64,000 bases of DNA from an uncultured Succinivibrionaceae bacterium (lineage in GTDB: Bacteria > Pseudomonadota > Gammaproteobacteria > Enterobacterales > Succinivibrionaceae). Positions within the stretch are counted from its first letter, which is position 1, and each line of letters starts with the position of its first letter. The stretch lies in contig CALXOV010000010.1 in the NCBI GenBank assembly GCA_944390105.1, forward strand, positions 47,021 to 111,020, written 5' to 3'. The notes below the pieces were generated by a model. The model was given only the letters and a program-made list of their open reading frames with translations. It ran no database searches and had not been told where the DNA came from. Shown piece after piece: positions 1 through 8,909 of this stretch. The translations under genes were made by a program, and so were the position numbers.

Positions 1-815
1 GTAGGACGTGTTGCAGCCTTCATTTTCTGCACGAAAATATACAACTCCTCAAGCATCGCCGCCTCATTGGACAGATTTGCGGCAATAATCTTCACTATTG
101 CCGATCCGGAAATCGCGCCGTCAGCGCCGCACTGCAACGCAATCTTGACATGATCAGGCGTCGAAATGCCAAAACCGAGCAGCGTCGGGGCTGCGTGTAG
201 CGCTTTTAATTGCTGAATTAACTCTACCGGGCGTCCGAAGACCTTATCGGTTCCGGTAATGCCAAAGCGAGATAAGGTATAGACATAACCTTCGGACTTC
301 GCGGCAATTGCCGTAAGCGTCTCCTGCGAGGCATTGGAAGGAGCTATTAACACCAGCTCAATGCCGTGTTTTTGCGCCGCTGCATGGAAATCTTCGCCAA
401 CATTGAGCATATTAACCGGCACATCCGCTATCAGCACCGCATCCACTCCAGCAGCTGCAGCCTTAGCAAAGAAACGTTCTGTGCCAAAAACTACCACTAA
501 ATTGACATACACTAAAAGGGAAACCGGGACATGTGGAAAATCTTGGCGCAGCGCGGCAACGGCATCTAAGCAACGCTGCGTATTGGCTCCGCTCTGTAAA
601 GCGCGTTTATCGGCTGCCTGTATTACCGGGCCATCGGCACAGGGATCAGAAAAAGGCAGTCCTAATTCTAAGGCATCAGCGCCCGCTTGGCATAAAGTTT
701 TTAAAATCTTTACGGAGGTCTCAAAATTAGGATCGCACAGCGTCACAAAAGGAACAAATGCGCCTTCACCCTTGGCCTTTAAAGCACTGAACATTGCGTT
801 GAATCTTGCAGTCAT
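1..815 (-). CDS. trpA: Tryptophan synthase alpha chain (3' end cut by window)
   Basis: TrpA cleaves indole-3-glycerol phosphate to indole and glyceraldehyde 3-phosphate and channels indole to TrpB. Reading from the ATG at 815, 271 codons are open to the window edge without a stop; the family is about 268 residues, so only the extreme C-terminus can be missing. The catalytic segment ELGLPFSDPCADGP is present, with Glu50 and Asp61 at the positions of the two catalytic acids of E. coli TrpA. A phosphate-binding stretch GFGIST lies near residue 212. It is the last gene of trpDCBA, 21 bases after trpB. Assignment is by motif and context and is secure. Confidence 0.95.
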   Translation of the reverse strand, partial: MTARFNAMFSALKAKGEGAFVPFVTLCDPNFETSVKILKTLCQAGADALELGLPFSDPCADGPVIQAADKRALQSGANTQRCLDAVAALRQDFPHVPVSLLVYVNLVVVFGTERFFAKAAAAGVDAVLIADVPVNMLNVGEDFHAAAQKHGIELVLIAPSNASQETLTAIAAKSEGYVYTLSRFGITGTDKVFGRPVELIQQLKALHAAPTLLGFGISTPDHVKIALQCGADGAISGSAIVKIIAANLSNEAAMLEELYIFVQKMKAATRP

Positions 816-836
816 GATTTTCTCCTTATCTTGGGC

Positions 837-2069
837 TTAGCGCTGCGGGTTGATATCATTGATTAAAATATGTCCGTCGGCTGCAACCAATCCGCGCTGA
901 TGCAGAATTTTATCGACATTAAAAATGTCCTTATCACCGCGTCCGGACAGATTGACGAGCAGCACCTGTTCCCGATCTGGCTCTTGGCGCATGCGCTTAA
1001 TTGCATAGGCCAAAGCGTGCGAAGATTCCATCGCAGGAATAATCCCTTCATGCTGCGACAACAGCACAAAAGCCTCCAACGCTTCATTATCGGTCACGCT
1101 TTCATACTTAGCGCGGCCAATTTCCTGCAGATAGGCGTGTTGCGGTCCGACTGAAGGAAAATCTAGTCCTGCAGAAATAGAGTATGACTCATGAATCTGA
1201 CCATCTTCATTCTGCAGGTTAAGCGAGCGGGCTCCGAAGAAAATTCCCTCGGTGCCTTTGCCTAAAGTAGCGCCATGCTTGCCGCTGTCAAGCCCGAGAC
1301 CTGCCGGTTCAACGCCAATCAGCGGAACGTCACTATCAAGAAATGCGGTAAAAAGACCTATAGCATTGGATCCTCCGCCAACACAGGCAATCGCAGCATC
1401 CGGATCGCGTCCTTCGGCGGCCTGTACTTGGGCACGCGCTTCTTCGCCGATTACTTTCTGGAACTCACGTACAATCGTAGGAAATGGATGAGGACCAGCT
1501 GCCGTGCCAATCATGTAATGCGTAGTATCAAAGTTGGCCGCATAGTCGCGCAATGCTTCATTGCAAGCATCCTTTAAGGTGCCACTTCCGACGGTGACCG
1601 GACATACCTCAGCGCCCAACAGGCGCATACGGAAAACATTAGGCTTCTGCCGCTCCACGTCCACCGCGCCCATGTAAATGCGGCACTTAAAACCAAGGAG
1701 TGCACAGATAAGTGCCGTAGCAACGCCGTGCTGCCCCGCGCCAGTCTCAGCAATAATACGCGTTTTACCCATGTGTTTGGCCAAAAGCGCCTGACCGATG
1801 ACTTGATTGGTCTTATGAGCACCGCCATGGAGTAGATCTTCTCGCTTTAGATAAATTTTAGTTTTGGTGCCAGCGGTTAAATTACGGCATAGCGTCAGGC
1901 AGGTCGGACGTCCAGCATAATTTTTCAGTAAGGCATCTAGCTCCGTCTTAAATTTTGGGTCCTGCGAAGCTTCAATAAAGGTAGCTTCCAATTCCTCTAA
2001 AGCCGGTACTAGCAGCTCAGGGACATACATGCCGCCGAAACGGCCGAAAAACGGATTTAACTGCATCAT
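837..2069 (-). CDS. trpB: Tryptophan synthase beta chain
   Basis: TrpB is the PLP enzyme that condenses indole with serine to form tryptophan. The 410-residue product has the full family length. The PLP lysine lies in [10 protein letters not shown] (about Lys86), the catalytic glutamate in [11 protein letters not shown], and the PLP phosphate loop is [10 protein letters not shown] near residue 230. The N-terminal [14 protein letters not shown] segment is typical of proteobacterial TrpB1. Two adjacent ATGs (2069 and 2066) follow an AGGAG site; the second has the better spacing, so the true start may be one codon later. It sits between trpC(F) (7-base gap) and trpA. Confidence 0.97.
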   Translation of the reverse strand: MMQLNPFFGRFGGMYVPELLVPALEELEATFIEASQDPKFKTELDALLKNYAGRPTCLTLCRNLTAGTKTKIYLKREDLLHGGAHKTNQVIGQALLAKHMGKTRIIAETGAGQHGVATALICALLGFKCRIYMGAVDVERQKPNVFRMRLLGAEVCPVTVGSGTLKDACNEALRDYAANFDTTHYMIGTAAGPHPFPTIVREFQKVIGEEARAQVQAAEGRDPDAAIACVGGGSNAIGLFTAFLDSDVPLIGVEPAGLGLDSGKHGATLGKGTEGIFFGARSLNLQNEDGQIHESYSISAGLDFPSVGPQHAYLQEIGRAKYESVTDNEALEAFVLLSQHEGIIPAMESSHALAYAIKRMRQEPDREQVLLVNLSGRGDKDIFNVDKILHQRGLVAADGHILINDINPQR

Positions 2070-2075
2070 TTTCTC

Positions 2076-3512
2076 CTAATATTGATTAATCTGCATAAAA
2101 GCCTGCGCCACTAAAGCAGGATCTTTATCGCCCGGGGCGCGTTCTAAACCTGAGTTCAAATCAAGACCGGCAAAACCTTGAGCTAAAGCCATCTTAACGT
2201 TAGCAATATTTAGTCCGCCAGCTAGCAAAGCGCGACTATGCGGCTGCGCCTGCAATATCTTATAGTCATAGCTTAATCCCGATCCGGGATTTGCACCATC
2301 ATAGAGCATATATAATGGCATCGTCGTCTGCAGTCTTAAGTACGGCTCCGCCTTGATTGCAATATCAGCGCTCGCCGGCAGCGCTTTAATGATGTTAAGT
2401 AAAGGCCTTGCAACATGCAGTTGCTGCACATAATCCACATTTTCTTGACCATGCAGTTGCACAAATGGCAGGTTGAGCGCATCAACAATAGATAAAACTT
2501 CGTCGAGTTGTGCATTAACGAACACTCCGCAAAATGACAACACCTGATCGACATCTAGAGCTATTAACCGCTGTGCCTGACTCAACGTTACACAACGCGG
2601 GGATTTTGGTGCAAAAATAAGGCCGGCCAAGGAGGCTTTTGCCTGCAGCGCCGCCTGAACTCCATCCGTAGTAGCCAGACCGCAAATTTTATTCATGCCA
2701 AATAACAGACTTTTTACTGCCGTATCAGGATACAACTGCGGCGTACAAACTGCCGAGCCAATTAAAAAGTTCTGCACCATCGGCAGGCGCTTGAAATCAG
2801 CGTGCTGCTTGATGCCAGACTCAGAAACTACCACACTGTACGGAGACAGACGCGGCTGCAATTGCGCCACAGTATTTAAATCAATCTGTAAAGTTTTTAA
2901 ATTGCGATTATTAATGCCGACAACCTTAAGCTGCGCATCACGAGCAAAATCGGCCTCCCGCTCATCGGACACCTCGCATAGCACCTCAAGCCCTAACGCA
3001 TAGGCAATGTCATAGAGTTCTAAAAATTTATCTTGCGTAAGCAGCGAGGTCATTAATAGCACGGCATCGGCACCAATATGCCGAGCATTGATTAGCTCAC
3101 GTGCATCAATGACGAAATCCTTTAAAATAACCGGAAGATGCGTTTGTTTTTTAACCTGCTTAAGAAAATCATATGAGCCTTTAAAGTAAGTCTCCTCTGT
3201 CAGTACCGAAATGGCGGCAGCATAACGGTTATAGCATTTAACCTGTGTTCTAAAATCCAGCTGCAGATTGATGTCGCCCAACGACGGAGAGGCACGTTTG
3301 CACTCTAAGATAAAATGCCGTCCGGGTCCCGACAAGGCCTGCTGCAGGCTTACGGTATTCTTTAAATGCTGCGGGACCGGAGCCGGCGTAAAATTATGTA
3401 ATTTTTCTACCTTGGCATTAACAATAGCAGCAAGCACCGTGCCGTCGATATTGTCAATGCGCAGCCCCGGGAATTTACGAGCCTGCGAACTTAAACGCTG
3501 CGGAGCCAACAT
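2076..3512 (-). CDS. trpC: Bifunctional indole-3-glycerol phosphate synthase / phosphoribosylanthranilate isomerase
   Basis: This is a 478-residue fusion of two TIM barrels. Residues about 1-255 are indole-3-glycerol phosphate synthase, with the ILECKRASPSLGDI motif, VLTEETYFKGS and GINNRNLKTL. Residues about 256-478 are phosphoribosylanthranilate isomerase (TrpF), with KICGLATTDGVQAA, FVQLHGQE and GGLNIANV. Together they perform the two steps between phosphoribosyl-anthranilate and indole-glycerol phosphate. The fusion is the enterobacterial-type TrpC(F). The ATG at 3512 directly abuts the trpD stop codon, which suggests translational coupling. Confidence 0.96.
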   Translation of the reverse strand: MLAPQRLSSQARKFPGLRIDNIDGTVLAAIVNAKVEKLHNFTPAPVPQHLKNTVSLQQALSGPGRHFILECKRASPSLGDINLQLDFRTQVKCYNRYAAAISVLTEETYFKGSYDFLKQVKKQTHLPVILKDFVIDARELINARHIGADAVLLMTSLLTQDKFLELYDIAYALGLEVLCEVSDEREADFARDAQLKVVGINNRNLKTLQIDLNTVAQLQPRLSPYSVVVSESGIKQHADFKRLPMVQNFLIGSAVCTPQLYPDTAVKSLLFGMNKICGLATTDGVQAALQAKASLAGLIFAPKSPRCVTLSQAQRLIALDVDQVLSFCGVFVNAQLDEVLSIVDALNLPFVQLHGQENVDYVQQLHVARPLLNIIKALPASADIAIKAEPYLRLQTTMPLYMLYDGANPGSGLSYDYKILQAQPHSRALLAGGLNIANVKMALAQGFAGLDLNSGLERAPGDKDPALVAQAFMQINQY

Positions 3513-4550
3513 TTAGGCAGCCTCCGGAGCATGCACGTTTTCATTGGAAACCTTGACTAAACGCTCCAGCTTCTGCATACCAATGCCGGACTTTAAGGCA
3601 TCCATGCCCATATCGAAGCCAGACCTAAAGTCCTCGCACTTGCCAGCGAGTGACAGCAGGGCGCTTAAATTCACCGCAATCGCGCTGTTTTGCGCATCAT
3701 TGCCGTTCCCGGAGAGAATTTGACGTGCAATCTCAGCATTTTCCTCAGGGGTGCCGCCAATTAAGTCTTCAATGCGGTACTCACGGGAGATCCCGAAAGA
3801 TTCTTTGGTGAGCACGCCGCAGGTTACCTGGCCGTCATCATGCAGATGGCTGTAGTAGGTAGTACCGAAATTGGCAATTTCATCAAGGCCACTGCCGTTG
3901 ACGCACAGAGCCCGCTTTACGCCAGTGAGCTTTAAGGTATGCGCCATCATTAACAGCAGATCTTTATCGTACACTCCCATTAGCTCATAGTCAGGATGCG
4001 CCGGATTGGTCAGCGGACCTAACAAATTGAAGATGGTGCGCGTCTTGAGGCTTTGGCGCACCGGTGCGGCATAGCGCATTGCCTGATGAAATTTCTGCGC
4101 AAACATAAAAGCGAAACCTTCAGTGTTCAAGCAGCGGCTTAAAGTAGCGCAGTCAGCTTCAATGTTATAGCCCAAAGCCTTGAGCAGGTCAGAAGCACCG
4201 GTCTTTGAGGACACTGCACGATTGCCATGCTTTGCAATCTTAAGTCCAAGTGCTGCTCCCATGATGGCAGTAATAGTAGAGATGTTAATAGTATTGAAAC
4301 CATCACCGCCGGTGCCGACGATCTCGCCGATCATGCCCTGTGGACGCACAAACGGGCGGGCTTTATCGAGCATTGCCAGCGCTGCACCTGCCACTTCACT
4401 CTCACTCTCTCCCTTAATCTTCAGGGCAGTAACTAAGGAGCTCAATTCAATATCCGACAGCTTTCCGGCAAAAATCGAGGCAAATACCTCTTGGCTTTCA
4501 TCTAAGGAGAGAGACTGACCTTGATAAAGTTTGCTTAACTGACCTAACAT
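3513..4550 (-). CDS. trpD: Anthranilate phosphoribosyltransferase
   Basis: TrpD transfers phosphoribose from PRPP to anthranilate. The 345-residue protein has the glycine-rich GTGGDGFNTINIST loop at residues 79-92, KHGNRAVSSKTGASD near residue 106 and the NLLGPLTNPAHP stretch. It is a stand-alone enzyme: there is no TrpG glutamine amidotransferase domain fused to the N-terminus, unlike E. coli TrpGD. It is the first structural gene after the attenuator at 4646-4754, and neither trpE nor trpG lies upstream (the next gene is sdaA). Anthranilate synthase must therefore be encoded elsewhere. Confidence 0.97.
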   Translation of the reverse strand: MLGQLSKLYQGQSLSLDESQEVFASIFAGKLSDIELSSLVTALKIKGESESEVAGAALAMLDKARPFVRPQGMIGEIVGTGGDGFNTINISTITAIMGAALGLKIAKHGNRAVSSKTGASDLLKALGYNIEADCATLSRCLNTEGFAFMFAQKFHQAMRYAAPVRQSLKTRTIFNLLGPLTNPAHPDYELMGVYDKDLLLMMAHTLKLTGVKRALCVNGSGLDEIANFGTTYYSHLHDDGQVTCGVLTKESFGISREYRIEDLIGGTPEENAEIARQILSGNGNDAQNSAIAVNLSALLSLAGKCEDFRSGFDMGMDALKSGIGMQKLERLVKVSNENVHAPEAA

Positions 4551-4645
4551 TTTTTCTTCCTCTTTTCCTTTCTATACAGAGGGCTAGGTCTTGTTTGGCA
4601 TAGCCCTCGTTATCCTTGTTAACGCGGGCTTTTTGGTACTGATAT

Positions 4646-4672
4646 AAAAAAACCCGCTTAAGCGGGTTTTTG
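4646..4672 (-). terminator. trp attenuator terminator hairpin
   Basis: Read on the minus strand, the palindrome CCCGCTTAAGCGGG (4653-4666), extended by A/T pairs, is followed directly by seven T residues (4652-4646) and so forms an intrinsic terminator. It lies between trpL and trpD. Its first arm can alternatively pair with AGCGGGGTTTT (about 4698-4708), which overlaps the trpL stop, giving the antiterminator. That same element can instead pair with CCTCGC inside trpL. The three mutually exclusive hairpins are the classical attenuation layout. Confidence 0.9.
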
Positions 4673-4706
4673 ATGAAGATCTTTTTACTCAAACAGCAAA
4701 ACCCCG

Positions 4707-4754
4707 CTAACATGCGAGGCGCCACCAGTTAATAAAGCAAAAAAACATCTTCAT
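4707..4754 (-). CDS. trpL: trp operon leader peptide
   Basis: A 15-codon reading frame on the minus strand encodes MKMFFCFINWWRLAC and ends in TAG. Two adjacent Trp codons (4727-4722) mark it as the regulatory leader of an attenuator. An AGGA element lies about 9 bases before the ATG. A ribosome stalled on the Trp codons would cover CCTCGC just downstream, freeing GCGGGG to form the antiterminator; with Trp-tRNA plentiful, CCTCGC pairs with GCGGGG and the terminator forms. The peptide itself is presumed to have no other role. Confidence 0.9.
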   Translation of the reverse strand: MKMFFCFINWWRLAC

Positions 4755-4797
4755 CGTAAAATCCTTAACAAGTAAGTTCGTTTCAACCTATGAGCTT

Positions 4798-4826
4798 AAT
4801 CTACACGAATCTGCAGACTTTGCAAA
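4798..4826 (-). promoter_or_regulatory. Probable trp operon promoter
   Basis: On the minus strand TTTGCA (4826-4821) and TAGATT (4803-4798) are separated by 17 bases. They would start transcription near 4791, about 37 bases before trpL. No clear TrpR operator palindrome is visible. A second -35-like TTGACG lies at 4849-4844 without a well-spaced -10. This is a pattern call only. Confidence 0.4.
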
Positions 4827-4929
4827 GCATATTTAAAAAAAAACGTCAATTGGACCGTAGCAGTGCATTTATTTTAACCGATGCACCAAAGATGTCCATA
4901 AAAGTCAGCCCCGCGCTCAGCCCTAGTGA

Positions 4930-6288
4930 TTAACTGTCAAGTTTTAATTCAGCAAGACCGCCTAAGGCTGTCTCTTTATATTTAAAGCTGATGTCCTTTC
5001 CGGTGAGATACATGGTTTGAATGACTTCATCTAGCGACACGCGAGGCTGACTTTGACGCGCCTGCGCCATACGTGCTGCAGTAATCGCCTTCACAGCGCC
5101 AAAGGCGTTACGCTCAATGCAGGGGATCTGCACTAAGCCGTCCACCGGATCACAGGTCAAGCCCAAATGATGCTCCATCGCAATTTCCGCGGCAGCACAA
5201 GCCTTAAAGGCATCGCCGCCTGAGATAGTGGTCATGGCAGCAGCTGCCATTGAGGATGCCGAACCAATTTCCGCCTGACATCCGCCTTCGGCACCGGAGA
5301 TGGTGGCATTATTTTTATAAAAAGATCCTATCAGCATGGCCGTCAGCAAAAAGTCGCGGACCAAGCTAGGGGAAAAATCATCACGAATATCCTGCAGAAA
5401 CAGCAGTACCGCCGGCACTACGGCGCAAGCACCGTTAGTTGGTGCGGTCACCACTTTTGCGCCGCTGGCGTTTTCCTCGGCAATCGCAATGGCGTACAGG
5501 GATACTTTGTCTAGCAACGCAAAAGGATCGTCAGAGGACTTTAATTCCGCAGCCATGCTCGGCGCACGACGCTTTAAGTGCAAAGAGCCTGGCAGGTATT
5601 CATTTGTAGGGTGCAAACCGTTGTGATATGCCTCCTGCATCACTTGCCAAATATCGCTACAATATTGATCGATATAGGCTTCATCGTGAAACTGCAGCTC
5701 GTAGCGCAGCGATAGCTGAGCCAGATTTAAATTATCATCTTGGCACAAACGTAATGCTACGCGCGTATTATCAATACTAAAGCGATCGGCAAAATCTATA
5801 TCGTCGTCTTTTGCTAGCGCCATTTGCTCTTTTGTTTTAATAAAGCCGCCGCCTATCGAGAAATAAGTTTCGTCACACATGAGTGCGCCATCGGCGGCAA
5901 AGGCCTGCAGCCTAAGTGCATTTTGATGCTCTGGCAAAAAGTCCTTGGAAAAAATTAGATCCTCTCGATAATCAAAGTGAATCTCATGTTCACCATTGAG
6001 CTTTAACTTATGCTCGACAAAGGATTTGTTAACGATTTGCTGCTGCAGTTGCCGGGTCAGCTCAGTAGGTTGTAACCCCGACAAGCCCCATAAAATCGCT
6101 TTATCCGTAAGATGCCCGCGTCCGGTAAGGCTTAGTGAGCCGTATAACGTGCAGTTAATGCGTGCCGTTGCGTGAACGTTAGGCCCCAGCTTAACTAAAA
6201 ACTGAGCTGCGGCCAGCATTGGACCTAAAGTATGCGAGGAGGATGGTCCTACGCCTATTTTAAAAATATCAAGATTCGATTTAATCAT
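4930..6288 (-). CDS. sdaA: L-serine ammonia-lyase, iron-sulfur type
   Basis: It deaminates L-serine to pyruvate and ammonia using a [4Fe-4S] cluster in the cytosol. The 452-residue single-chain protein begins with an IFKIGVGPSSSHTLGPM segment, the N-terminal family hallmark. It carries three cysteines in family contexts in the C-terminal half (GGCQAEIG, TCDPVDG, PCIERN), expected to hold the cluster. The beta domain (about 1-180) and catalytic alpha domain (about 190-452) are both full length. It is monocistronic by appearance, with 62 bases to azlD upstream. SdaA and SdaB paralogues cannot be told apart from this sequence. Confidence 0.93.
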   Translation of the reverse strand: MIKSNLDIFKIGVGPSSSHTLGPMLAAAQFLVKLGPNVHATARINCTLYGSLSLTGRGHLTDKAILWGLSGLQPTELTRQLQQQIVNKSFVEHKLKLNGEHEIHFDYREDLIFSKDFLPEHQNALRLQAFAADGALMCDETYFSIGGGFIKTKEQMALAKDDDIDFADRFSIDNTRVALRLCQDDNLNLAQLSLRYELQFHDEAYIDQYCSDIWQVMQEAYHNGLHPTNEYLPGSLHLKRRAPSMAAELKSSDDPFALLDKVSLYAIAIAEENASGAKVVTAPTNGACAVVPAVLLFLQDIRDDFSPSLVRDFLLTAMLIGSFYKNNATISGAEGGCQAEIGSASSMAAAAMTTISGGDAFKACAAAEIAMEHHLGLTCDPVDGLVQIPCIERNAFGAVKAITAARMAQARQSQPRVSLDEVIQTMYLTGKDISFKYKETALGGLAELKLDS

Positions 6289-6350
6289 GGGGCGTATTGT
6301 ATAGCACTAAGCTTAATGGCAAAAGTACCGTACTTACAAAGCTTACGCCA

Positions 6351-6686
6351 TCAGCCGACAAATACATGCTGCATCAAGAGCATATAGCCTACTGTACCGC
6401 CGACTACCGAGATCATCATAGAATGAAAAAGCTTATGTAGTACTACGATAAAAGCAATCGCAATAAGCTCCGGCAGCGCATGACGTGCACTAAAAACTGC
6501 GTCCTTTAGGCAGTAAATAACCAGCATTGCGATCACTGCAGTCGGCAAGACTTGGCCCAAATAGCGAATCACCGTTGGGGCTTTACGTCCGGCCGGAAAG
6601 AGCATAAAGGGCAGAAAACGTGTCAGCATAGTGGCTATCACCACCAGCGCAATCGTCACAATACTTTCTGTAACTGACATGGACAT
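6351..6686 (-). CDS. azlD: AzlD-family branched-chain amino-acid exporter small subunit
   Basis: The 111-residue protein has about four hydrophobic helices and the family look of AzlD (TRFLPFMLFPAGRKAPTVIR, then a C-terminal VGGTVGYMLL segment). AzlD pairs with AzlC to export branched-chain amino acids or their analogues across the inner membrane. It starts 4 bases after azlC stops, so the two are co-transcribed. The substrate cannot be read from sequence. Confidence 0.88.
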   Translation of the reverse strand: MSMSVTESIVTIALVVIATMLTRFLPFMLFPAGRKAPTVIRYLGQVLPTAVIAMLVIYCLKDAVFSARHALPELIAIAFIVVLHKLFHSMMISVVGGTVGYMLLMQHVFVG

Positions 6687-6690
6687 CTTA

Positions 6691-7419
6691 CTACTCCTTG
6701 CACGTGCTGACCGCCTGCGCTATCTGCAAACGAGGCCGTAACAACAGCAGCACCCCCAAAATAGCTCCCATCGCAGGCAATACAAAATTCTGAGGTCCGC
6801 ACAGCAACAGGCATAATGCCGATAAACTAAACCCCAGCAACGCAGGACGATGCTCTGGAATGCTGTCCCATTGCTCAAGCACAATAGCGGTAAAGAGAGC
6901 GGTCATCATGAAATCGATGCCTTTTGCATTAATATTGATGAGATTGCCAAACAAAGCACCAGCGAGCGCGCCTCCCACCCAATACATTTGATTTAGCAAC
7001 GTGACCCAAGTCATGAAGCAGCCGCGGTCAATATCCTCAGGAAGCTTCGCGCTGCAATTTATTGAGAATGTCTCATCGCACATGCCGAAAATTAAATAAA
7101 ATTTCTTCAACCCCATCCCTTTGAATTTATCAAGCATCGAAATACCGTAGAACACATGACGCGCATTGACCATAAGCGCAAGGAGAAATGCATGTAACGG
7201 ATTAAAAGGCGATAGTAGCAGATTAATCGTCACGAACTCCATAGCACCAGCATAAATGAAAAAGCTCATCGCCGCCGGATAATACCAGGCAAAGCCTAAA
7301 CTGTGCATTAAAAAGCCGTAAGACAAACCTATGGCGAAAAATGCTGCGCAGATAGGTATAGTTCGCGGCCACGCAGATTTAAAAGCACGCAGCCATCTAT
7401 GGTACTGATTTGCTTTCAT
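6691..7419 (-). CDS. azlC: AzlC-family branched-chain amino-acid exporter large subunit
   Basis: The 242-residue integral membrane protein shows repeated hydrophobic helices and AzlC signatures: PICAAFFAIGLSYG near the N-terminus, AGAMEFVTINLL around residue 60, ARHVFYGIS near 88 and the DETFS segment near 115. It is the main transport subunit paired with AzlD downstream. It is divergent from the XRE-cupin regulator at 7554, a common arrangement for azlCD, so that protein is the probable local regulator (inference). Confidence 0.9.
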   Translation of the reverse strand: MKANQYHRWLRAFKSAWPRTIPICAAFFAIGLSYGFLMHSLGFAWYYPAAMSFFIYAGAMEFVTINLLLSPFNPLHAFLLALMVNARHVFYGISMLDKFKGMGLKKFYLIFGMCDETFSINCSAKLPEDIDRGCFMTWVTLLNQMYWVGGALAGALFGNLININAKGIDFMMTALFTAIVLEQWDSIPEHRPALLGFSLSALCLLLCGPQNFVLPAMGAILGVLLLLRPRLQIAQAVSTCKE

Positions 7420-7445
7420 CTCTTGACCCCTTTTATAATGTTCTT

Positions 7446-7460
7446 AGCTCTATGAGAGCT
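7446..7460. promoter_or_regulatory. Operator-like palindrome between azlC and its divergent regulator
   Basis: AGCTCT-ATG-AGAGCT is a perfect 6-bp inverted repeat with a 3-base spacer. It lies 27 bases upstream of azlC in the divergent intergenic region, near a minus-strand ATTATAAA stretch. Position and symmetry fit a binding site for the neighbouring helix-turn-helix protein; there is no direct evidence. On the plus strand TTGATA (7503) and TTAAAT, 17 bases apart, could serve the regulator gene. Confidence 0.4.
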
Positions 7461-7553
7461 GCCTCGAACGGTTTTTCAGTAGATATCAAGGTCAATTATG
7501 TTTGATATATTTTACGATCGTTCATTAAATCTTACAACGTTCAGAGGATATAA

Positions 7554-8114
7554 ATGATTTTAGGGGAACGGCTTGCAGAAAATTTAAAGCAACTGCGTGC
7601 CGAGCGACAGCTGAGTCTGAGTGATGTCGCTAAACTCAGCGGACTCAGCAAAGCCATGCTCTCGGATATGGAAAAAGGAAGCAGCAATCCCACTATTAAT
7701 ACGCTGTGGAAGCTTGCCCACGCCTTCAATGTTCCGTATACCCGTTTACTCGAAGAGCAGGAAAAGACCGGCGCAATTGTGCGCGGCTCCGAAGTCGTGG
7801 AGCAGATTGAAGAACACGATAAATACAGAGCTTATTTCTACTTTAATGTCGGTCCCAACCGGGATTTTGAACTTATCCGCTGTGAGCTTGATGCCGCCAG
7901 CATTCATCGTACTGACGGACATGGACCAAACAGTACCGAATTTATTTATCTGCTGTCTGGCAACTTAGAGGTGCAAACGCAACATCGCGCTTTTGACCTT
8001 GTACCAGACGATGCCTTGGAATTTGACAGTTCCCAAGAACATACTTATGTTAATACTGGCAATGAGCCAGCAGTTTTCATTTGTCTTAACTACTATCCTC
8101 GGCGCAACACATAG
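7554..8114 (+). CDS. XRE helix-turn-helix / cupin transcriptional regulator
   Basis: The 186-residue protein has an N-terminal XRE-type DNA-binding domain (about 5-62: LKQLRAERQLSLSDVAKLSG, then KAMLSDMEKGSSNPTINTLWK). A C-terminal single cupin barrel follows (about 105-180, with HRTDGHGPNSTEFIYLLSG and HTYVNTGNEPAVF). Such two-domain proteins sense a small ligand with the cupin and act at adjacent operons. Its divergence from azlCD suggests it controls that exporter. The ATG at 7554 is preceded by AGAGGATATAA, a usable ribosome site. Confidence 0.88.
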   Translation: MILGERLAENLKQLRAERQLSLSDVAKLSGLSKAMLSDMEKGSSNPTINTLWKLAHAFNVPYTRLLEEQEKTGAIVRGSEVVEQIEEHDKYRAYFYFNVGPNRDFELIRCELDAASIHRTDGHGPNSTEFIYLLSGNLEVQTQHRAFDLVPDDALEFDSSQEHTYVNTGNEPAVFICLNYYPRRNT

Positions 8115-8123
8115 CTACAAGCA

Positions 8124-8747
8124 CTAATCGCTGATCTTAACTGCAAGAAAATCCTGCGGCCGATGAAAATTAGGGACAGAAGACTTCAGCGGACGCAGCG
8201 CTGCATAATGCTCGCAGGCAGGAGTTTCACAAATCTTATACAGGTTATAGGCAAAATTACATCCAGTTGCAAGCACATCAAAGCCCGCAATCTCAGTAAG
8301 TAGCGGACGCGGAACCTTCAAAGATAAACTCCAGGCATCGCTATGATGTGTGATGCATACGTCAAGCACAGCGAGCTGCTGTTGTGTCAGTTCAATACGT
8401 CCATGACGTTCGCGTCCGTATTTAGCGTAGATACAACCGACTGCATTTATCTCAATATTAAGATACAGCTGATCCGTCGCACGTGGTACAAATACTGCAC
8501 TCTTACTCTCCGCTTCATCAGGAAAGGCTAAAAACAACTCACATGCAGAATCCGTACAGACGCGTCCACCGTTGGACTTTACTTCGCAGCGCGGCTTAGT
8601 TTCTGCAACGCTAAAGTAAGCTTCAATTGCCTGTGTGGTAACTCTAAGGACGGCATAAGTTTGAGGTTTGATTTGGTTATGCCACAAAAACTGCAGAGGC
8701 ATATAGTTTAAAGGCTCATCGGAGGACGCGCGTTTAATTTTCTGCAT
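8124..8747 (-). CDS. CBM9/DOMON-like carbohydrate-binding domain protein
   Basis: A 207-residue protein with no signal peptide or membrane segment. The weak family clues are LFLAFPDEAESK near residue 70, YLNIEINAVGCIYAKYGRER near 93, alternating beta-strand pattern throughout, and the C-terminal PNFHRPQDFLAV, which resembles the FHRPEDFG ending of stand-alone CBM9-like proteins. The function of these single-domain proteins is poorly defined; sugar binding is inferred from the fold family. The gene follows the PTS operon on the same strand but behind a terminator-like hairpin. Its start has an AAGGAG site 5 bases before the ATG. Confidence 0.6.
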   Translation of the reverse strand: MQKIKRASSDEPLNYMPLQFLWHNQIKPQTYAVLRVTTQAIEAYFSVAETKPRCEVKSNGGRVCTDSACELFLAFPDEAESKSAVFVPRATDQLYLNIEINAVGCIYAKYGRERHGRIELTQQQLAVLDVCITHHSDAWSLSLKVPRPLLTEIAGFDVLATGCNFAYNLYKICETPACEHYAALRPLKSSVPNFHRPQDFLAVKISD

Positions 8748-8852
8748 TTTTACTCCTTGCGCGGCACTTAAGGGGGCAAAGCCGCATTTTCACATTTTCC
8801 ATATGCTGAAGCTTTTGCTTTGTAGCAAAATCATTTAACGTTAAGTACTAAA

Positions 8853-8876
8853 ACGGACAGCACCAAGGCTGTCCGT
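8853..8876 (-). terminator. Terminator downstream of the PTS operon
   Basis: Perfect 9-bp arms ACGGACAGC / GCTGTCCGT with a 6-base loop are followed on the minus strand by TTTAG. This lies 34 bases after the EIICB stop codon and so fits rho-independent termination, though the T tract is short. Confidence 0.65.
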
Positions 8877-8909
8877 CATAATAAATTGAACTCAAAGCTC
8901 AAGCTTGCC

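Noticed and set aside
334..840. A 168-codon plus-strand frame
   Set aside because: It is the antisense of trpA, which has full motifs on the minus strand.
4498..4725. A 75-codon minus-strand frame across the trp leader
   Set aside because: It runs through the terminator hairpin and into trpD in another frame; trpL with its WW codons explains the region.
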